NCBI RefSeq assembly: GCF_049562855.1
Contig: NZ_CP186925.1
Location: 744,001 to 808,000, forward strand
Source: Ruminococcus_C callidus
Lineage (GTDB): Bacteria > Bacillota > Clostridia > Oscillospirales > Ruminococcaceae
Length of the DNA stretch: 64,000 nt
Direction of reading: 5' to 3'
Every line of letters begins with the position of its first letter. Within the stretch, counting starts at the first letter, position 1. This document shows positions 1-9,500 of the stretch, piece after piece. The notes under the pieces were generated by a model that ran no database searches, was not told where the DNA came from, and worked only from the letters and a program-made list of their open reading frames with translations. A program made the position numbers and the translations under genes.

Positions 1-485
1 AGAGCGTCATGGACGATCTGACCTTTGGTGCAGAAAGCCCGAAGGCACTGTTCGACAGCGAAGGCAAGGCATATGTAGATACCGACCTCGATATCCTGTA
101 TAAGGGTGAAAAGGTTGCTACTGCAAAGGTTTACATCGGCGTAAAGGGCGATACTGACTTGTCCGGTAAGGTAGAGGCTACTGATATGTACTACAGTAGC
201 TACTACATTGCAAGACAGGGTGCTGGTATTAAGGATGCAAAGCTTCTGGACGGCACAGAGCACGCACAGGATGAGAATCTGGAGAAACTGTCCTTCTTCC
301 TGACGGATATTGATACCGAAAGCAAGGCAGGAGAGAATTCTGCAGACGGCAAGCTGGAAGCAACTGACATCTTCTACCAGGCATACTATGTTGCTCTGGT
401 TGGTGCTGGTCATAAGAGCACTACCTGGGACAATCCGGTTTGCCCGGATCTGAAGAACCTGAAGGGCTCTATGTGGGCTGAATAA
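1..485 (+). CDS. C-terminal part of a dockerin-like protein (5' truncated by window edge)
   Basis: The frame is open from base 3, so the gene begins before the window; the ATG at 9 is probably internal. The visible 160 or so residues contain two calcium-loop-like segments, GDTDLSGKVEATDMYY and, after a linker, SADGKLEATDIFYQAYY. Each has the Asp/Asn/Ser-rich loop and following helix of a dockerin F-hand. Dockerins plug secreted enzymes or scaffoldins into cohesin modules of a cellulosome-like complex on the cell surface. The loops are more divergent than those of the other dockerins in this window (Tyr-rich helices, long spacer), so it could be a scaffoldin C-terminus or another calcium-binding pair. 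A strong terminator follows 60 bp downstream. The upstream catalytic or cohesin part is not visible. Confidence 0.6.
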   Translation, partial: SVMDDLTFGAESPKALFDSEGKAYVDTDLDILYKGEKVATAKVYIGVKGDTDLSGKVEATDMYYSSYYIARQGAGIKDAKLLDGTEHAQDENLEKLSFFLTDIDTESKAGENSADGKLEATDIFYQAYYVALVGAGHKSTTWDNPVCPDLKNLKGSMWAE

Positions 486-544
486 TCCGGTTCTCTGATT
501 TCGAACGCGTAAGCGTTTCTGACAACAAGGCTATGACAGCATAA

Positions 545-585
545 GAAAAACCCGATGCGGGAGCATTCCCGTATCGGGTTTTTGT
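545..585 (+). terminator. Rho-independent terminator after the dockerin-like gene
   Basis: Stem CCCGATGCGGGA / TCCCGTATCGGG with a short loop, preceded by an A-run and followed by a run of five T. Confidence 0.85.
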
Positions 586-680
586 TTGCAAGCGTAAGGC
601 GGGATTTGCTTCAATTTTCAAGGCTGAGGCTTTGCTTTTTTCGAATTCTGTATTGAGATAGAAAAAATCACAAAGAATGC

Positions 681-709
681 TTGCAAAATCGTGAAAAATC
701 GGTTATACT
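681..709 (+). promoter_or_regulatory. Probable galKE promoter
   Basis: TTGCAA at 681-686, 17-bp spacer, TATACT at 704-709. The start codon of galK is about 275 bp downstream, and a full-length subtype A hairpin element lies between, so the leader would carry that hairpin. Confidence 0.55.
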
Positions 710-757
710 GAATAGTGGAGAATTGTAGGAACGCAGATCGCCGCTTCCGGGAACTAA

Positions 758-930
758 GGAAACGCTGAATAAAGCCCGCCTGACGGCTTTGTACGCAATC
801 TGCTTGCAGATTTTCCGTCATATTGCCCAGAAATCCCTTGCCAGACACCAAGTCTGCCTGCGGAATTTCTAGGCAATCTGCCGAAAAATCTGACTACGCA
901 TCTTACGCACAAGCTTTATTCAGTGTTTCC
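758..930 (+). repeat. Hairpin element, subtype A, full length (173 bp)
   Basis: Ends are inverted copies of GGAAACRCTGAATAAAGC. Inside are the boxes ACGCAATCTGCTTGCAGATT and CTGACTACGCATCTTACGC, shared with copies at 16214-16386 and 37539-37710. It lies in the putative 5' leader of galK. Confidence 0.8.
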
Positions 931-984
931 CTAAGTTTTACACAGCAGTTACCCGAAAAAGCGATTTGAGAAAGGGGCATCATA

Positions 985-2274
985 TTGAAGACAATTGAGG
1001 AGGCTCGCAGACTGCTGCAGTCGGAAGAATTCATGCACATCGCGGCAGTACTTGGCGGCGGTGAAGATCTGGCGGAAGCTTATCGGAACCGGCTGCTGTG
1101 TGCCATTGACAGTTTTGTGCAGTTGTACGGCAGCGGTCGGGAAATTGCCATTTTTTCTGCACCGGGACGGACAGAACTGGGCGGAAACCACACCGACCAC
1201 CAGCATGGTCACGTACTGGCAGCAAGCATCAATCTGGACGTGATCGCTGTTGTGGCAAGACGGGAAGATACCACGATCCGGGTGCATTCAGAGGGCTTTC
1301 CGGAAGATGAGATCTCTCTGGAAGAACTGGAACCGGTAACGGACAAAAAGCCCACAGCAGCGGAACTGATCCGCGGAATCGCTGCCCGCTTCAAGCAGTA
1401 CGGATGTCCGCTGGAAACCGGTTTTGATGCATACACCACCTCGCAGGTCATGGCAGGCTCTGGTCTGTCCTCATCAGCAGCTTTTGAGGTTCTGCTGGGA
1501 AATATCTGCAATGCCCTGTATGCCGAAAATCGGTTCACACCGGTAGAACTGGCACAAATGGGGCAGTATGCGGAAAACGTGTATTTCCAGAAGCCCTGCG
1601 GGTTAATGGATCAGATGGCTTCGTCAGTAGGCGGTGCTGTTGCCATTGACTTTGCCAATCCGATGCTGCCGGCAGTGCACCCAGTTGCATTTGACTTTTC
1701 CAGAACCGGTTATGTACTTTGCATTGTGGATACCGGCGGAAACCACGCAGACCTGACAGCGGAATACGCTGCGATTCCGGCAGAAATGCAGGAAGTGGCA
1801 AAGTATTTCGGCAAGGACGTTCTGGCGGAAGTTCCGTCGGCACAGGTGCTGCGTTCCATTCCGGAACTGCGGAAAGCCTGCGGCGACCGTGCAGTGCTCC
1901 GTGCGATGCACTTTTATCGGGAAGACGGACGGGTACAGGGCGAATCTGATGCACTGGATCGGGGCGATTTCGAGGCGTTCCTGCACCTGGTACAGAACTC
2001 CGGACAGTCTTCCTATTGCCTGCTGCAAAACGTCTACCCGTCCTCCGCACCGGAAGACCAGCCCATCTCCATTGCCCTTGCAGTCGGCTCGGCAGTGCTG
2101 GGCGGCAGGGGAGCGATCCGTGTACACGGCGGCGGTTTCGGCGGAACAGTACAGGCATTTGTGCCGGCTGTGCTGCTGTCCCAGTTTCAGGAGGGTATGG
2201 AATCCGTTCTGGGAAAGGGCTGCTGCCACGTGCTGCGAATTCGTTCCGTTGGCGGCATGACTGTATTGATATAA
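985..2274 (+). CDS. galK: Galactokinase
   Basis: Phosphorylates alpha-D-galactose with ATP to galactose-1-phosphate, the first committed step of the cytoplasmic Leloir pathway. The 429-residue product has the GHMP-kinase galactose motif PGRTELGGNHTDHQ near residue 53, the ATP-binding loop AGSGLSSSAAFEVL near 155 and the C-terminal HGGGFGGTVQAF motif near 378. The start is TTG at 985, chosen because GAAAGGGG lies 7 nt upstream. galE follows after 113 bp, so the two are probably co-transcribed. galT is not in the window. The stop codon is immediately followed by a short hairpin of the B type. Length and motifs are typical and nothing looks broken. Confidence 0.95.
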   Translation: MKTIEEARRLLQSEEFMHIAAVLGGGEDLAEAYRNRLLCAIDSFVQLYGSGREIAIFSAPGRTELGGNHTDHQHGHVLAASINLDVIAVVARREDTTIRVHSEGFPEDEISLEELEPVTDKKPTAAELIRGIAARFKQYGCPLETGFDAYTTSQVMAGSGLSSSAAFEVLLGNICNALYAENRFTPVELAQMGQYAENVYFQKPCGLMDQMASSVGGAVAIDFANPMLPAVHPVAFDFSRTGYVLCIVDTGGNHADLTAEYAAIPAEMQEVAKYFGKDVLAEVPSAQVLRSIPELRKACGDRAVLRAMHFYREDGRVQGESDALDRGDFEAFLHLVQNSGQSSYCLLQNVYPSSAPEDQPISIALAVGSAVLGGRGAIRVHGGGFGGTVQAFVPAVLLSQFQEGMESVLGKGCCHVLRIRSVGGMTVLI

Positions 2275-2304
2275 GGCAGCATTGTGCTTTTGTGCAGTGT
2301 TGCT
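2275..2304 (+). repeat. Short B-type palindrome abutting the galK stop codon
   Basis: GGCAGCATTGTGC and its imperfect inverse form a small hairpin beginning on the base after the TAA of galK. It is a degenerate short relative of the 172-bp element ends. Confidence 0.4.
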
Positions 2305-2387
2305 GAAAGTTTGCCTTTCAGGGCAAACTGATAGGAGGGAAAATTCCCTCTCCATTTGACAGAAATTGAAAGGAAGCGTAAAGTAAC

Positions 2388-3398
2388 ATGGGAAAAATTC
2401 TGGTCACTGGCGGTACCGGCTTTATCGGCAGTCATACTTGTGTGGCATTGATCAATGCCGGCTATCAGGTCGTGATTATGGACAATCTCTGCAATTCAAA
2501 GGTGGAGGCAATTGCCCGTATCGAGATGATCACCGGAAAGCATGTGCGGTTCTATCGTACAGATATGCGTGACGAGGAGGACATGCGGCAGATTTTTGAG
2601 GACAACAAGATCGATGCCGTAATTCACTTCGCCGGTCTGAAGGCAGTTGGCGAATCGGTGGAAAAGCCGCTGGAATACTACGAGAACAACATCAGCGGTA
2701 CACTCTCCCTGCTGCGTGTCATGCGGGAGTATCACTGCAATGTGATAATTTTCTCCTCCAGTGCGACCGTTTACGGCTGCAACAATGAGGCTCCCTACGT
2801 GGAGGAAATGCCGACCTCTGCAACGAATCCCTATGGCTACACCAAGGTCATGATCGAACAGATTCTGCGGGACGTTTGCACTGCCAATCCGGAGTTCACG
2901 GCTGTGGCTCTGCGGTATTTCAACCCGATCGGTGCTCACATCAGCGGTCTGCTGGGCGAGAATCCCAACGGAATCCCCAACAATCTGGTGCCCTATGTGG
3001 CACAGGTGGCACTGGGCAAGCTGGATCATGTGCGGGTATTCGGTGATGACTACGACACGCCGGACGGCACTGGTGTGCGGGACTATATCCATGTTATGGA
3101 TCTGGCAACCGGTCACGTGGCAGCCGTGGCATACGGACTGGAGCACCGTGGCTTTGAACCGATCAATCTGGGTACCGGTCACGGCAGCAGCGTGCTGGAC
3201 GTGGTGCATGCGTATGAAAAGGCATGCGGCAAGAAGATTCCGGTAGAGATCACGGAACGCCGTGCCGGAGATATTGCCACCTCGTATGCAGATCCGTCGA
3301 AAGCAAAGGAACTGCTTGGCTGGGAAGCAACTGCGGATTTGCAGCAGATGTGTGCCGACAGCTGGCGTTTCACAAAGCAGAATCCCAATGGAATGTGA
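2388..3398 (+). CDS. galE: UDP-glucose 4-epimerase
   Basis: Interconverts UDP-galactose and UDP-glucose using bound NAD, completing galactose entry into central metabolism and supplying UDP-galactose for surface polymers. The 336 residues are of usual length. The Rossmann motif GGTGFIG is at residues 7-13, the Ser-rich catalytic strand SSSATVYG near 124 and the YxxxK motif YGYTK near 150; this is an extended short-chain dehydrogenase/reductase fold. AAAGGAAG precedes the ATG. It lies downstream of galK in the same direction and forms a small galactose operon with it. No regulator gene is adjacent. Confidence 0.96.
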   Translation: MGKILVTGGTGFIGSHTCVALINAGYQVVIMDNLCNSKVEAIARIEMITGKHVRFYRTDMRDEEDMRQIFEDNKIDAVIHFAGLKAVGESVEKPLEYYENNISGTLSLLRVMREYHCNVIIFSSSATVYGCNNEAPYVEEMPTSATNPYGYTKVMIEQILRDVCTANPEFTAVALRYFNPIGAHISGLLGENPNGIPNNLVPYVAQVALGKLDHVRVFGDDYDTPDGTGVRDYIHVMDLATGHVAAVAYGLEHRGFEPINLGTGHGSSVLDVVHAYEKACGKKIPVEITERRAGDIATSYADPSKAKELLGWEATADLQQMCADSWRFTKQNPNGM

Positions 3399-3453
3399 GA
3401 AGCTGCTTTCGTAATCCGTTTACGAAAATGCGTTCCCACAGAAAGGAATACAT

Positions 3454-3990
3454 ATGACAGGCAGATTCGGAAATGCGATCGATAATTTCCTGATTATCAT
3501 GGTTGCTGTTGCCGTGGTGCTGCTGCTGGTGGTGATGCTGGGTTCTCGGCAAAGCCCGTTCCGGCAGAAGCTGAGCCGGCTTCTGGTACAGAATCCAAAC
3601 ACTGCCGACAAACGGCAGCCGCTGGAGTTTAATCGGGAATATTATATCACAGGAGAAAGAGCAATGCGTAGACCAAACCGCGGAAAAAATCCACCCCGTA
3701 CCGTGATCGCTGTTCTGGTACAAAAGGTAGACGAACGCCGCAGAACCATGGATCCCAGCGGCACTTTGAAACTGTACAACGAATACTATGAGTTGATTTT
3801 CAAGACCCGCAAGGGTGATGTGCTGCATATTGTTACCAGCAAGAAAGCGTATATCGAAACCCCGTTCCATCAGCAGGGACAGCTGACTTTTCAGGGGGAT
3901 CGTCTGATCCGGTTCCAGTATCCGGAGGGAGAAGTTACCGAAGACGAAGCAGCATTCACCAGCATGATGCCGGCAGTACGCCGCGGATAA
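3454..3990 (+). CDS. DUF2500-like membrane-anchored protein
   Basis: 178 residues with one N-terminal membrane helix (FLIIMVAVAVVLLLVVML, about residues 12-29) and a soluble domain resembling DUF2500. The TVIAVLVQKVDERR strand, the YYELIFKTRKGD strand pair and the GQLTFQGDRLIRF ending match the layout I know for that family, whose biochemical function is unknown. AGAAAGGA precedes the ATG by a normal distance. It starts 55 bp after galE and may be the third gene of that operon. A bidirectional terminator follows. The domain assignment is from memory of the family pattern and should be treated as probable. Confidence 0.65.
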   Translation: MTGRFGNAIDNFLIIMVAVAVVLLLVVMLGSRQSPFRQKLSRLLVQNPNTADKRQPLEFNREYYITGERAMRRPNRGKNPPRTVIAVLVQKVDERRRTMDPSGTLKLYNEYYELIFKTRKGDVLHIVTSKKAYIETPFHQQGQLTFQGDRLIRFQYPEGEVTEDEAAFTSMMPAVRRG

Positions 3991-4007
3991 TACAAAAGCA
4001 AACATAA

Positions 4008-4039
4008 GGCGATACCGCACAGTTTTGTGCCGTGATGCC
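4008..4039 (+). repeat. Short B-type palindrome
   Basis: GGCGATACCGCAC and GCCGTGATGCC form a small imperfect hairpin 17 bp after the DUF2500 stop codon; its ends match the B subtype elements. Confidence 0.45.
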
Positions 4040-4040
4040 A

Positions 4041-4086
4041 TAACAAAAAGCGTACCGTTTCACAGGAAAACGGTACGCTTTTTTCG
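4041..4086. terminator. Bidirectional terminator between convergent genes
   Basis: Perfect stem AAGCGTACCGTTT / AAACGGTACGCTT with loop CACAGG-like bases, A-run on the left and T-run on the right, so it can serve both the plus-strand DUF2500 gene and the minus-strand L,D-transpeptidase gene. Confidence 0.9.
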
Positions 4087-4105
4087 TTGTTATAGTGGCT
4101 GCGGT

Positions 4106-5923
4106 TTACGGAACGATCATAACCGGTGTGTTGATAGTGACCTTGTCATAGATCTTTTTGGCAACGTCCAGCGGCAGGTTGATACAGCCGTGGGAACCGT
4201 TGTTGATGTAGATGTCACCGCCGTAGGCACTGCGGTTCAGGTCGTGCAGACCGATGCCGGTATAGGTGACGGGCATCCAGTAATTTACCCATGTTTCATA
4301 GCCCTGCACTGCGTAAGTCCCCAGCTTTCGCGGAGATTCTCTGGACCATACCTTATATGCTCCCGGCGGTGTGGCACGTGTCGGATCGGACTCCTTACCG
4401 GTAACCACATCGGACTCCAGGAACAGTTCGCCATTGACATAGTACCACAAGTGCTGGTGGCAGATGTCCACTTCAATGTAGGTGTTTCCGGTGTAGGTAA
4501 CGCCGGCGTTGGAGTTCATGCGGAATCCCTCTACCTTATATACCGGTTCAATGGTTACTGCCTCGCCGGCTTTGATGTAATCTACCAGCTTTTCCACAGT
4601 GGCAGAAACATTGGTTTTCCAGCCGTAGATGCCGTCAGAACCGATTGGCAGGGTAATCTCTCCGTCTTCGGTGGCTTTGAACTTGAAGTTGTAGCCGGTC
4701 ACCAGTGTGTCGTACTTGTCAGCGATATGTTCCTGCACCCATGCGGAAGCTTTGTCGGTGTCTACAGTGATGTCATCGCCGTCCGTGGTGATCCAGTCCA
4801 TGATAGTAGCGTGATCCAGCTTTTCCGTGCCAACCGGATCGAAAATTTCCTCGCGGTCAGTCATGTCATAGGTGATCTCTACAGCACCGATCTTGTTGTA
4901 CAGTGCCAGTGTAGGCTCCAGACTTTCCGCAGTGACAGCTGCCTTTTTGTAGCAGTCACTGTCTGCCATCTGAATGGTGTTATTGCCCTCCCGCATCTGT
5001 GCGACCGTGTAGTCGGACAGCTTCTGGGTGTCTACCATGTTGCCGTTATCTTCCGGCTGAATGGTAAAGGAACCGTCCTCGTTCTGGACAACCTTGGCAT
5101 CGGTGGGCGGTACATTGCCCCAGTCATAGGCGGCGATCAGGCTGACCAGTGCATCTTCCGAGTAGGAATCCTGCATCTTGACTGTATACTCGGTTTTGGA
5201 GAACAGCTTCCTGAACCAGAGGGCGTGACTTTCGTCTGCCGGCTCTGTCAGAGCGTTGTCCGGCAGGGTAACGGTGCAGCCGAATGAGGAGCCCTTGAAG
5301 GTGATCGGGTCGCCGCTTTTGGGAATGAATGTCAGCCCCATATCCTGTGCGGTATTCAGAACTGCGTCGCTGGCTTCCTCCGCGGTCATGCCGCCGATGT
5401 CCACGCCGTTGACGTAAGTTTTAGGGAGAAACTTGCTGTGATAGACAGCCAGTCCGGCGATGTAGCTCAGCAGGAGTACAGCCAGCACGGCAATACCAAT
5501 GATGATGCAGATCTTTCCGGCGTTGGACTCCTCCCGCACTGGTTCGTAATGTCTGGGCGGTGTAGGGCGGGGCGGACGCTGTGCTGTTGCCACGTTGCCT
5601 CCGGAACGCTGCTGGTGCTGCGGCTGTGGTGCACGCTGCTGCCGCGGCTGGTCATAGGCATAGCCGGAAGAAACGGCATCATGGATCTGCCGTGCCTTGT
5701 CCGAACGGGTGCGTTCCGAAGCGGAGCTGTTTTCAGGGCTGCGGGAAGCCGGACGATTCTGTCCGGAAAAGCGTTCAGAAGACGGCTTCGGCGATGATGA
5801 CTGAAATTCTGTTGCCTCTTTTGCAGCGAGAGAAGCTTTGATTTTTTCCCGCATTTCGTCTTTGGTCAGATGCTGCTTGGAAGCATTTCCGGCAGGGGAT
5901 TGGTCTTTATTGTTCACTGTCAT
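4106..5923 (-). CDS. L,D-transpeptidase with peptidoglycan-binding-like repeats
   Basis: Predicted to make 3-3 peptidoglycan cross-links or attach proteins to the wall from the outer face of the membrane. The ATG at 5923 (605 aa) is chosen because AGAAAGGAAAG sits just upstream; a longer frame to 6010 lacks such a site. A charged, disordered Ser/Gln/Pro-rich cytoplasmic segment (about 1-145) precedes one membrane helix (CIIIGIAVLAVLLLSYIAG). Two repeat-like extracellular regions of the type seen before YkuD domains follow, then the YkuD catalytic domain at the C-terminus. Its signature SHGCINLPLDVA near residue 580 contains the catalytic His and Cys. A good promoter lies about 210 bp upstream of the start. 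Confidence 0.92.
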   Translation of the reverse strand: MTVNNKDQSPAGNASKQHLTKDEMREKIKASLAAKEATEFQSSSPKPSSERFSGQNRPASRSPENSSASERTRSDKARQIHDAVSSGYAYDQPRQQRAPQPQHQQRSGGNVATAQRPPRPTPPRHYEPVREESNAGKICIIIGIAVLAVLLLSYIAGLAVYHSKFLPKTYVNGVDIGGMTAEEASDAVLNTAQDMGLTFIPKSGDPITFKGSSFGCTVTLPDNALTEPADESHALWFRKLFSKTEYTVKMQDSYSEDALVSLIAAYDWGNVPPTDAKVVQNEDGSFTIQPEDNGNMVDTQKLSDYTVAQMREGNNTIQMADSDCYKKAAVTAESLEPTLALYNKIGAVEITYDMTDREEIFDPVGTEKLDHATIMDWITTDGDDITVDTDKASAWVQEHIADKYDTLVTGYNFKFKATEDGEITLPIGSDGIYGWKTNVSATVEKLVDYIKAGEAVTIEPVYKVEGFRMNSNAGVTYTGNTYIEVDICHQHLWYYVNGELFLESDVVTGKESDPTRATPPGAYKVWSRESPRKLGTYAVQGYETWVNYWMPVTYTGIGLHDLNRSAYGGDIYINNGSHGCINLPLDVAKKIYDKVTINTPVMIVP

Positions 5924-6133
5924 CTTTCCTTTCTTCCATGGTACGAGGGCTGTGCGGAATACAGCATCATTGAACTTCACCGCGTGTCGGCGTTCCGAGT
6001 ATGTTGACAAACTGATGACAGCTGCGGTCAGTCCGAAGACAGTAGAACCTCTGTTTCTGGAAAAATTAAAAAAATATTACATTGAGAGAAGCGGGCTCTG
6101 CAGCGTGGATATTCGCCAGAGCCATTCTTTATT

Positions 6134-6162
6134 ATTATACCCACTGGATTTCTGTTTGTCAA
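6134..6162 (-). promoter_or_regulatory. Promoter for the L,D-transpeptidase gene
   Basis: Read on the minus strand: TTGACA, 17-bp spacer, TATAAT, both perfect consensus boxes. The transcript would have a leader of about 200 nt. Confidence 0.8.
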
Positions 6163-6369
6163 CACTTTTCGACATGAAATATAAATTGTAAACATCCTTT
6201 ACCGATTTGTTTCCAAATGCACATTGAAATTTTATCGGCGGGCTGTTGTAATGTATGCGGAAAATCAGTCATATATTCTGTTACTTTATGCGATGAAAAC
6301 TAACAAAAAGTGCAAATATGTTGTGTAATGTGCACACTGAAAACATTGCATTTTTGTTGAAAAAGCAGA

Positions 6370-6398
6370 TTGACATTACAGGGAAAAAGGCGTAAAAT
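6370..6398 (+). promoter_or_regulatory. Probable pectate lyase promoter
   Basis: TTGACA at 6370-6375, 17-bp spacer, TAAAAT at 6393-6398. The tandem 19-bp repeat starts about 30 bp downstream of the -10 box, a suitable place for a regulator to act. Confidence 0.65.
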
Positions 6399-6427
6399 GG
6401 AGGTGGAAATTGGGTGGAAAAATGTGT

Positions 6428-6465
6428 CACCACAATGTGAGCTATCCACCACAATTTGAGCTATA
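6428..6465 (+). promoter_or_regulatory. Tandem 19-bp direct repeat in the pectate lyase leader
   Basis: CACCACAATGTGAGCTATC is immediately followed by CACCACAATTTGAGCTATA (two differences apart from the last base). The exact head-to-tail arrangement just after a promoter suggests a two-site operator or a leader RNA element; the binding factor is unknown. Confidence 0.5.
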
Positions 6466-6561
6466 AGGAGAAATATGAGAAATATTCCGGGCAATGAGGC
6501 TTCCGGAAATTTTTCAGCTGATGTCCGGTGTATGCACACATCGGACGAACAGGAGGAATGA

Positions 6562-9500
6562 ATGATGAAGAACAAAAAAATCGGAACCAGTATTCTGGCA
6601 TTTCTGCTGGCGGCGGCCACTGCCGCAGCCGGTGCACAGCCGGTTCTGGCAGCAGATCTGGGAACTGTAACTGACAACGTTCCGGCGATTGTGGCAGCCA
6701 GTGCTTCGGTGTCTGTGATCGATGCCAGCGGCGACCTGGAAGCTGCCTATGCGGAATGGGGTGCTGTGTCCAATGCGACCGGCTACAACGTGTATATCAA
6801 GCCGGCAGGCGGCAGCTACACGCAGCTGGATACCATGCTGGTACGCCAGTATCCGGATCGCTTCCGTGCTGATGCAGTAGGTCTGAAAGCCGGCAGCTAC
6901 ACCATGAAGATCGTGCCGGTGATTAACGGCAAGGAAGATGCTTCTAAGGCAGCAGAAACTGCGGGACTTCAGGTAGAGGCTCACGACAGAAGCGGCTTTG
7001 GCTTTGTAGAGGGCACTTCTTCCGGTGCATACAACGAGGACGGCACGCTGAAAGCAGATGCCATTGTGGTATATGTCACCGATGCCAACAAGGACACCGT
7101 GACGGCAAGCATTGACGCCACCGGCAAGGGTGCGACCGATGTGACTGGTGTGCAGAACATCATTACGGCTTATAAGAAAAATAAAGAAAAGCGTCCGCTG
7201 TGCCTGCGGTTTATCGGCAACATCACCGATCCGGCAGACATGCCCAAGGGCGATCTGATGATCGACACCGCAAAGGCTGGCATTACCGTGGAGGGTATTG
7301 GTACCGATACCGTATTCAACGGTTTTGGTCTGGTCATGAAGAACTGCTCTAACGTAGAGGTCCGCAATATCGGCTTCATGAACTGCAACAGCAGCGAGGG
7401 CGATGACTGCGGCTTGCAGCAGGGCAACGACCACATCTGGGTGCATAACTGTGATTTCTTCTATGGTGATGCCGGTTCAGATGCCGATCAGGTCAAGGGC
7501 GACGGTGCACTGGACACCAAGACTTCCACCTATGTAACACATTCCTACAACCACTTCTGGGACAACGGAAAGTGCAACCTGCAGGGCATGAAATCGGAAG
7601 AGGAAACCAACTATGTGACCTATCACCACAACTGGTACGATCACTCTGATTCCCGTCACCCCAGAATCCGCACCTGCTCTGTACACAGCTATAACAACTA
7701 CTTCGACGGCAATGCCAAGTACGGCATCGGCGTCACCATGGGATCTTCTGCTTTCGCGGAAAACAACTACTTCCGCAACTGTAAGAACCCGATGATGAGT
7801 TCCGGACAGGGTACTGATGCACTGGGTGAAGGTACATTCGGAGGCGAAACCGGCGGTATCATCAAGGCTTGCGGCAACTATATCGAGGGTGCTTCCAGCT
7901 ATATCCCGTATTCGCAGAACAGCACCTCGTTCGATGCCTATGAAGTTTCCAGCCCGTCTGAAAAAGTACCGGACAGCGTCAAGACGGTTTCCGGCGGCAC
8001 AGGCTACAACAACTTCGATACCGATTCCAGCATCATGTACAGCTACAAGGCAGATGCAGCGGCTGATGTGCCGGCTATCGTTACTGCCAAGGCCGGACGC
8101 GTACAGGGCGGTGATCTCCAGTGGAAGTTTGACAACTCCGTGGACGATACCAGCTATGCGGTCAATCAGGCATTGAAAGACGCTCTGGTCAATTACAAGT
8201 CCTCTATCGTGGCAATCGGCAGCGGCTTTACCGACAGCACCACAGATCCGGTTGTCACCACTGAGGAAACCAAGACTACTACAGTGACCACCACCGTCAG
8301 CGTGTCCAAGGATACGACCGCAACGGCTCTGACCACTGCTACCACCAAGAACACCACGCCTACCACACCGGACGTGCCGGTGGCAGGGGACATCTTCTGT
8401 TCGCCTGCCGGTACCGGCAGCGGTTCTTCCGAAAAGGATCCGGCTTCTGTTACCGATGCGATCTCCAAGCTGTCCGCAGGCCACACCATTTATCTGCTGG
8501 GCGGTACATACAAGTTCTCGGAAATGATCCTCATTGACGCTCAGAACAGCGGTACTGCTAATGCAATGAAGACGATCAAGCCTTATAACGGTGCAGATGT
8601 GGTGTTCGACTTCTCCGGACAGGGCGATGCAGACGGCAGCAAGCGTGGCATTGTGCTGGACGGTGACTACTGGCACTTCTATGATTTTGAGATCACTAAG
8701 GCAGCCGATAACGGCATGCTCCTCTCCGGCAACAACAATAAGATCGAACGCATGGTATTCAACGACAATCAGGACACTGGTTTGCAGCTGTCCCGTTATA
8801 ATACCAGTGCAGCAACCATTGCAGACTGGCCCAGCAATAACCTGATCCTGAACTGCACTTCCAAGAACAACTGCGACAATGCCAGCATGGAAAATGCCGA
8901 CGGTTTTGCTGCAAAGCTGACCTGCGGCGAGGGCAACGTCTTTGACGGCTGTATGGCATACAACAACAGCGACGACGGCTGGGACTTGTTTGCAAAAAGT
9001 GCTACCGGTCCTATCGGTGTTGTCACCATTCAGAATTGTATTGCATTCCGCAACGGCTTTACGGAATTCGGCGAGGGCTACGGCAATTGCGACGGCAACG
9101 GCTTCAAGCTGGGCGGCTCTGGTATCGGTTCTGCACATATCTTGAAGAACTGTCTGGCATTCGAGAACCTTCACTGCGGCTTCACCGATAACAATAACCC
9201 GAAGCTGGGCAGTCTGACCAACTGTACCGCAGTCAACAACAACGGCGAAGGCAAGGGAAAGCCGAACTTCTCCTGCTATCGTTGCACAGATCCGGGTGCA
9301 ATCTTTGAGAATCTGATGTCCTATTATGATGATTCTGTATTTATGTCTGACGCAAAGCTGAAAGGCGGTGCTTCTAACGACAAGTATGTTGGTACTTATG
9401 AAAACGGCGTGTACTACAACAGCGGCTACTATCAGGTAGATGCAAAGACTGCGATCACAAACGGTGCGAAGATCGGCACAAAGCTTTCTGCGGCTCCGGC

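Larger units (their letters stand above)
5924..6561. other. Divergent intergenic region, 638 bp
   Basis: Separates the divergently transcribed L,D-transpeptidase and pectate lyase genes. It holds one promoter for each direction and a tandem repeat near the pectate lyase start. The middle, about 6170-6360, is AT-rich and I see no gene in it. Confidence 0.7.

Noticed and set aside
4025..5287. A 420-residue plus-strand open frame
   Set aside because: Antisense to the L,D-transpeptidase gene; begins inside the terminator and shows no family motif.
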